Translations under genes and position numbers: made by a program
Source: Romanomermis culicivorax
Taxonomy: Eukaryota; Nematoda; Enoplea; Mermithida; Mermithidae
Length of the DNA stretch: 64,000 bases
Assembly (NCBI GenBank): GCA_963922205.1
Contig: CAWUHX010000118.1
Coordinates: forward strand, 434,001-498,000
Direction of reading: 5' to 3'
In this document: in pieces, positions 58,864 through 64,000 of the stretch
How the letters are laid out: each line of letters opens with the position of its first letter
Numbering within the stretch: the stretch's first letter is position 1
The notes under the pieces: generated by a model
Database searches by the model: none
Told to the model about the DNA's origin: nothing
Seen by the model: the letters and a program-made list of their open reading frames with translations, nothing else

Positions 58864-59452
58864 CATGATTTTGTTGAAAGTAGATGACCACAGACTGCCT
58901 ACCATGGGTAGATACCACTGACAACATTCGGTATATTTTTTCATCGGAAAAATAACAACGCTTTGCAAACTGAACATAGCCGCAAATTCCTCCATGATTT
59001 TCATCGTAACAAAGCACAGCACACGTTAGTGCATCAGCCACAATTTTGTAGCCAAAAATACCAGTTATATAAAATTGATCATTTTCAACATGGAAATGTT
59101 TATGAAAAGTTCTATCAAGCCATCTTTCATCGTTATTAACTTCTGTTCCAAAGTTTAATTTTCTCTCGAAGTCATCTATTGACAAACCGACTCCCATAGA
59201 ATAGTACTTCAATATTTCTACAATTAACATGTTACTAGGAGACAAAGATCGATAGGGCAATAGTTTAGGGTGGTAAAAATATGGATCATCTATTTTGTCC
59301 AAAGTTTTCAATATCCATGCAAAATATTCCACAATGTCCACAAAAACTGATGCAATATCCAGTAAGTTGTCAGGGCCATTGTAATTTGATACAATACCTT
59401 GTGCTACCACATTATTATCTTTAGTACAGACAATTGGGCTTCCACAGTCACC
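58864..59452 (-). CDS. S1 protease-like C-terminus with Cys nucleophile position, plus PAN/apple-like segment
   Basis: The exon begins immediately with GDCGSPIVC at the place of the chymotrypsin-family GDSGGPLVC, followed by AQGIVSNYNG and an FVDIVEYFAWI helix, the standard end of an S1 domain. The catalytic Ser195 position is Cys. After about 60 residues comes a cysteine-rich segment (ADALTCAVLCYDENHGGICG, then RCYFS) of PAN/apple type. The exon starts after a TTTTTTGTCAG acceptor in phase 0 and ends at CATG/GTGATA. PAN/apple modules bind proteins or sugars, so the product is probably a secreted or surface mosaic protein with two S1-like units around the PAN module. Whether Cys keeps activity cannot be told. 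Confidence 0.55.
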
Positions 59453-59570
59453 CTGACAAAAAATGAAAAATGAATGCATTCTCATTCTCATGGATAGACT
59501 AGCTTGCTAAAAACTAAAAATTGGAACAGAAAATTGAATTTGAGATAATTGACAATTCTCAAAACCAAAC

Positions 59571-59698
59571 CTATTGTCTGATAACCATTAGGTTCATATT
59601 GAAGAGGACTCACAAAAGTTACACCGGAATTCAGTGCACGTATTGCCTCGTAAAATTCCCCTACGTCAACCATTTCTGTTATATTTGTTGTCTTTAAT
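59571..59698 (-). CDS. Upstream exon of the protease-like gene
   Basis: The frame starts after a clear CAATTTTTCAG acceptor and includes MVDVGEFYEAIRALNSG. Two donors are possible: GTTTGG after 59571, or GTGAGT after 59614. Only the latter gives the phase needed by the GDCGSP exon. Exons carrying the His and Asp of the first S1 domain should lie further up (above 59700), but none was recognised. Confidence 0.35.
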
Positions 59699-59699
59699 G

Positions 59700-60650
59700 C
59701 TGAAAAATTGAGATAATTGTGGATTTATGACCACGTCTCTGAATCATCTTCCTTTCATCCAGAAGTAGGAGAGTGAAATATTGGAACTCAAAAAACATGC
59801 TTTTTTACCCAAGTTTCATTGATGTGCTCTAAAACACTCTGTACAGGGAGAGGGGTTGCTGTATTTCATCAATGCATAAATTTTTTATATCAGTTTCAGG
59901 AACAGCATTTCAGAACGATTCAAAATATGTAGATTGGGTCCTGATTAAATAATCTGCAAGGGAAATAATAAAAACTCTGAATATGGAAATTGGGTGCAAA
60001 CACAATCTGGCACTGTGGTACAGATAGGATGCTATGAGTAACATACAAAATTATGACACAGTGAAAGCACAGAAGTCTTCATTCTATGCAACATCACAAT
60101 TTTAAGAAATGTGTTCGGGCAACCAGTTTCACATTCAAGTTTTCTGAAAATATGTTAAGATCTGATTACTCTATAGAGTTGAAACTCTTCTAAGATTGTG
60201 AATATTAGAATTCGAATCAGCAACTGCAAATTTTGATGTGAAGCACAGTTATTACCTTCTATGAGCTAAAAAATTTTGAGCACACCATTTGATTAAGGAT
60301 CCATATGTGCCATCAAGTTAGATTTATCGCAGGCTGAAACTAATTTATCTCTATCATCCCTGAACAAACTCAACTTCTCTGCACAGCCATCATATCTCAA
60401 GATATCCTCACAGACTAGAATGTGAAATAGGCAGTCTGGATAAATTCTCAAGAATTTTTCTGAACGTATTGTGCAATTGCAGTTGCAATTTCACAAAGTT
60501 TTTTCTTCATGTGAAAGATAAGTAATGCATGTTTCTCACTGCTTTGGCAATGTCAGTTCCTTCAAAGATACCACAATCAAACTTTTTATTGATTTTAAAT
60601 TACAGATAAGAGAATCATACCTCTACTTTGACTCCCACCCCAACTACTCA
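59700..60650. other. No supported gene
   Basis: AT-rich sequence. It may contain introns or unrecognised 5' exons of the - strand protease-like gene. Confidence 0.35.
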
Positions 60651-60654
60651 AAGT

Positions 60655-61205
60655 GCAATGGTCAACTTTATCCAAAGTGAAATGGGGCAAAGCAGTCAGT
60701 CGTATAAATTCATTGTACTCCACTGAAGATCAAATTCGGCCTACTTAACTCCATCATGTTCCCAACCGCAATCTATGCCAGTGAGACATGGAAGGCGTCA
60801 GCCAGCATTAACAACAAGCTGGATGTCTTCCAACAACATTGCCTCCCCTAAACCCTAAAGATCCCCTACACCGATCACATCACAAAGGAAGAAGTCCTGA
60901 GAGGGAGTGGCGCAGTCAAACTCCACAACATCGTTGCAGGTTGAAGACTCGGACTGGCTGGCCACATCCTCCGAATGGACCACTCATGGATAGCGAGGAT
61001 AGCGATGCACTGGCATCCTCGAGGCGCGAAAAGGCCTCGTGGACGTCCATGAAATACCTGGAGAAGGACGTTCATTCAAGACCTGAAGGCATCGAACATG
61101 GCCTGGGATGATGCGCAAACCCTGGCACAAGACCCAAACCAATGGCGATCATTTGCTGCCTGATATGCTACATAGCATGGGAGGATCTAAGTCTAAGTCT
61201 AAGTA
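60655..61205 (+). pseudogene. 5'-truncated LINE remnant (RTE/CR1-like RT C-terminus)
   Basis: In translation this reads MFPTAIYASETWKAS, then FQQHCL, LKIPYTDHITKEEVL, RLGLAGHILRMD, GRPWNTWRR and AQDPNQWRSFA. This is the conserved tail after the reverse transcriptase of RTE/Jockey/CR1-type non-LTR elements (Y-G-x-E-T-W, L-R-x-I-L, G-H-x-x-R-M, G-R-P...W). Stops and a frame change interrupt it. It ends in a short (TAAGTC)n-type tail near 61185, as expected for a LINE 3' end, and upstream domains are missing. Confidence 0.75.
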
Positions 61206-61638
61206 ACATCGTATGTAACAGAACAATACGGATAAGCAACGTTTCTGCAATAATCCTACTACCTTCCTCAGGCTTTCTACAACTTTTACTAAATTTCCAC
61301 TGGTGTGGGGTTTGAACTGTGAGCTTTGAGTTTGTGAGTCAAGGGCCCTATCTACTTGGTCATCTGGGCCTAGAAGATAGCACTCTTGATAGCATGTGAG
61401 TCAAGAGCATTGTGAGTCAAGCATGTGAGTGCAGAGCGTTGTGAGTTTTGATAGCATGTGAGTCAACAGTGTTGTTAGTCAAGATCCCTATTTAGTAGAC
61501 AGTGCTCTTGACTCACAAACTCAGAGCTCAAAATTCAAACCCTACACCAGTCAAAATTTAGTTTGTAGAAATCCGAGGAAGGTAGTAGGATTACTCCTGA
61601 AACCTTGCTTATCCATATTATTCTGTTACACACGTTGT
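61206..61638. repeat. Inverted pair of tRNA-derived SINEs
   Basis: The left arm (about 61206-61380) and right arm (about 61485-61638) are inverted copies that end at GTAACAGAA (61215) and TTCTGTTAC (61621). The left copy on the - strand has an A-box-like TGACCAAGTAGATAGGG and a B-box-like AGTTCAAACCCC (61307-61318). The right copy on the + strand has the matching B box ATTCAAACCC (61533-61542). Between them are repeated GTGAGTCAAGAGC-like words. The pair could fold into a hairpin if transcribed. Confidence 0.6.
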
Positions 61639-61639
61639 A

Positions 61640-62004
61640 TTGTTACATTATATTGTGTGTTATATTGTGTGTTATAATAAAGCATTTCAACATTTTTATG
61701 CAGTTGTACAGGCCAAAAAGCAGACAGCAAAAATGAGCTATTACAATGAGCTGTCACAAACATTCAGACAATTGTTAGTATTTAGCTGGTTATTATTCAA
61801 CATTTTCATCTCTTCCCAAGTGTGAATCCAATTTTCAGACATGATCCAGCTTGCAATATCCAGTATCCCCAGGTCGTCGCTTCCTTGGGGAAACATAATT
61901 TATCGGACCATAATGAGCTGCATCAACTTAAAGTGCCCATTGTGAGAGCAACGATTCGTGAGCAATACCATCCCAGCTATAATGTACCAAAAAGTGCACC
62001 TTCC
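61640..62004. other. No supported gene
   Basis: AT-rich start, then a short open frame (61822-62031) without known motif. Confidence 0.35.
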
Positions 62005-62007
62005 CCT

Positions 62008-62190
62008 TGCTCAGCTGGCTCAGTTGGTTAGAGCATGTGGATGGTAGCCGCAAGGTTGCAGATTCAAGTCCTGGACAGAGCCTAACTTTTGCTGAAGCCC
62101 TGTGTAGCGGGAACAGGTTGGCTCAACAGGTTTCTCGTTGTTGAAAGCAAGTCGCCTTTGTGAAGACCAACAAGCCTATTATTATCATGC
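62008..62190 (+). repeat. tRNA-derived SINE
   Basis: TGGCTCAGTTGGTTAGAGC (62018) is a near-perfect tRNA A-box region and GCAGATTCAAGTCCTG (62060) carries a B box, with tRNA-like spacing. The stems do not pair well enough for a functional tRNA. A tRNA-unrelated body follows, ending near ATTATTATCATG. Confidence 0.6.
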
Positions 62191-62949
62191 TGAAGCAAAC
62201 GATCTATGTGAGGAAGATGAAGCATAAGTTATGAAATATCGCAAGCTATGACTCACATTCGAATTTCATTCGAGAGTGATTTATTCCAAACTGACTGCTT
62301 CAAGTCTGATGGTTTGTTTTTTACTGTTTTTCCACTCCCTATACTTTAAGATTGTATGATCTGAACCATAAAAATTTGAGGAAAGCCAACTTTTGTTGAT
62401 CAAGGATTGAAGATCAAAATGTATAAACTGGAATAGTTCACCCTTTTTTGTAGATTCAACCTCACAAACTCAGTTTTATCATTTTTTGTTAGTAAATAGA
62501 AGAAATTGTGAACTATCAATTGTATGAGGAATATTTTGCTTCTTTTGAACTTTAGCAGTAGAAACAGTTATTTCTGTGGAAATGATCAGCTTTTGTAATG
62601 ATTTTTACTCTTTGTTTTCGATGTTTTAAATCTTGTTAAAAAGTTTAAAATGTGAAATAGGAAAAAGCTTTATACCACATTATAGAGCATTGTATTGAGC
62701 ATATAATGAATGTTCAACAATGAAGCAACATCATGTCTAGGCCAATACATCTCAAGTCTCATAAAGAGACCCAAAATGCCAAAAAAATGTGAAAATTCGT
62801 AACTTTGGGGTACTATAGCTATGTGAATACTTTTTTCAGCAATATGGGAAATACCTCGATATTCAGTATCAAAAACTTGACCTAATTTATCAAGCTGTGA
62901 TTCTCCCACAATTGAGGTCACAATTATTAGAAAATGCAATTATAAGATA
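62191..62949. other. No supported gene
   Basis: AT-rich sequence. The - strand frame at 62670-62939 has no known motif. Confidence 0.35.
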
Positions 62950-63560
62950 GCATATTGGGGATGTACTTATGGTAGCAGTTATCCCACATATATGCAAAAT
63001 TGATGAAATCGACAAAGTCACAGTTCGACCAAAAAGACAGGATGTTGATCATTCTGAAAATTGTTTGTGTTGTGGGTGAGTCGCATCGTCCGTGTACTTT
63101 TATAATTGTTCTGTTTCGCCCAATAAACTAGAACGCTGACAGCCCACGACAATTTGAATAATATTCTTATATTATTATTATTGTTACTATTATTATTTAT
63201 TGTTTATTACTTGCGCATTTAGCGGAGGCGGTAGCCCATTCACCTGGAATTCATTACCAAGGGGAGCCCCAGCCTTCCTGGATATCACTATAGTGAATTC
63301 TCTATATTTGTGTAAACCTTTAGGAAGCATCTGGGGAGACCCCGATTGCTCTTCAGTTGCAAGAGTTAGAATTTCCAGTTACTGATTAGTGACTGAAGGT
63401 TGTGTTTATTTCTGCTTAAGGACTGTTGCACTGTACTTAGCCGATGGCTAATAGCAAGCTCCTCTGAGTGACCTACAGTAGTCAGTTGGATACAAGCTGA
63501 TAGTATCTTAGGTGATATTGCTGATGTCTTCTGACCTAATCAGGGAAGTAAACATAACAA
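62950..63560. repeat. Diverged third copy of the receptor-upstream repeat
   Basis: It matches about 23290-23905 in duplication copy A, in direct orientation, with many differences. Shared words include CAGTTACT-A-TAGTGACTG-AGGTTGTGTTTA and AGCAAGCTCCT-like segments. Copy B keeps only the right part (about 34440-34570). A further receptor copy could lie beyond the right edge. Confidence 0.55.
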
Positions 63561-64000
63561 GCATTCATACTCCAAGTTCTGCAACCCTCTAGGGGTACAT
63601 GAATTTCTGTAATTTTTTTTGTCAGCAGGTTAAGGACATGGTAAACTATCTATTGTACATGAGTGCTTCCGAGCTTTAATGGTAGATATAGTGATTTTTG
63701 TGGAAAAAGTGACAATTTTTGCTCTCAAAATTTGATGTTTCGAGCATGGCTGTATTCTTAATATGCACTGTACACTAATAAATCTGACAGTAAATTATCA
63801 CCATTCATTGGCCTAATATTGAGTAAATTTTCAGAATTGGATTTCTGACATACCTAAGCTTGCAAAAGTTGAAAGATGCATATGTCAAAAATCGAAAATT
63901 GTTGGCATTTGTCTTACTGTAGCTATGCGAGTTTTGACTTCCAGACAAAATGAATATCATTTTTGTTCCTTGCGCATCAAGTTAGCTCGAAAAATGTGTG
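63561..64000. other. No supported gene
   Basis: AT-rich sequence. The stretch 63640-63760 resembles 62500-62640, suggesting another old dispersed repeat. Confidence 0.3.

Noticed and set aside
62008-62082. Functional tRNA gene
   Set aside because: A and B boxes are good, but the acceptor and T stems do not pair and a SINE-like body follows.

Overview
The window looks like a gene-poor, repeat-rich stretch of an AT-rich animal genome, most likely a nematode. The main clue is a long interstitial array of the nematode telomere hexamer (TTAGGC, seen as CCTAAG on the + strand) at 28080-28850. Short exons split by introns with pyrimidine-CAG acceptors, and a divergent seven-helix receptor of nematode chemoreceptor type, agree with this. 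The species cannot be named from the sequence. Four host loci can be supported: a complete four-exon 2-oxoglutarate/Fe(II) oxygenase (16886-20689, +), two copies of an intact GPCR on a segmental duplication (24499-25464 and 35185-36150, -), and a multi-exon protease-like gene with S1 and PAN/apple-type parts (about 55564-59698, -).

Layout. 1-2040 holds no gene. 2041-10100 is a decayed Polinton/Maverick-type element on the - strand: protein-primed DNA polymerase B pieces, a capsid-associated-like ORF and a possible ATPase relic. A PIF/Harbinger derivative is nested in it (4142-4963), and a 1-kb direct repeat lies in and beside it (about 7200-8350 and 10400-11440). The second repeat copy carries a GC-rich promoter-like stretch and a short first exon. 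12900-15920 is a pair of direct repeats, each with a tRNA-like SINE head, around a MITE-like inverted repeat. Then come the oxygenase gene, duplication copy A, the telomere-like array split by a dead hAT transposon (28877-32085), and duplication copy B. Copy B has a solo LTR (32647-33399) that copy A lacks.

The main object is a 13,668-bp Ty3/mdg4-type (Metaviridae) LTR retrotransposon at 40767-54434. Its 836-bp LTRs differ at only four positions and it is flanked by a 4-bp GGTG duplication. It has gag, protease, reverse transcriptase, RNase H and a D35E integrase with a GPY/F tail. It also has a third large ORF of about 1350 residues in the env position, whose N-terminus is a DEDDy 3'-5' exonuclease domain (D53, E55, D118, Y222, D226) and whose remainder is a large unassigned region. 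That ORF has no ATG ahead of its first catalytic motif. An upstream mini-exon (48068-48152) ending at a GTAAGT donor fits it in phase, so spliced expression is likely. This copy is recent but broken by one in-frame stop in the gag region and one frameshift in reverse transcriptase.

The right end (59700-64000) holds a 5'-truncated LINE remnant, an inverted pair of tRNA-derived SINEs, another tRNA-like SINE, and a diverged third copy of the repeat that lies upstream of the duplicated receptor genes.
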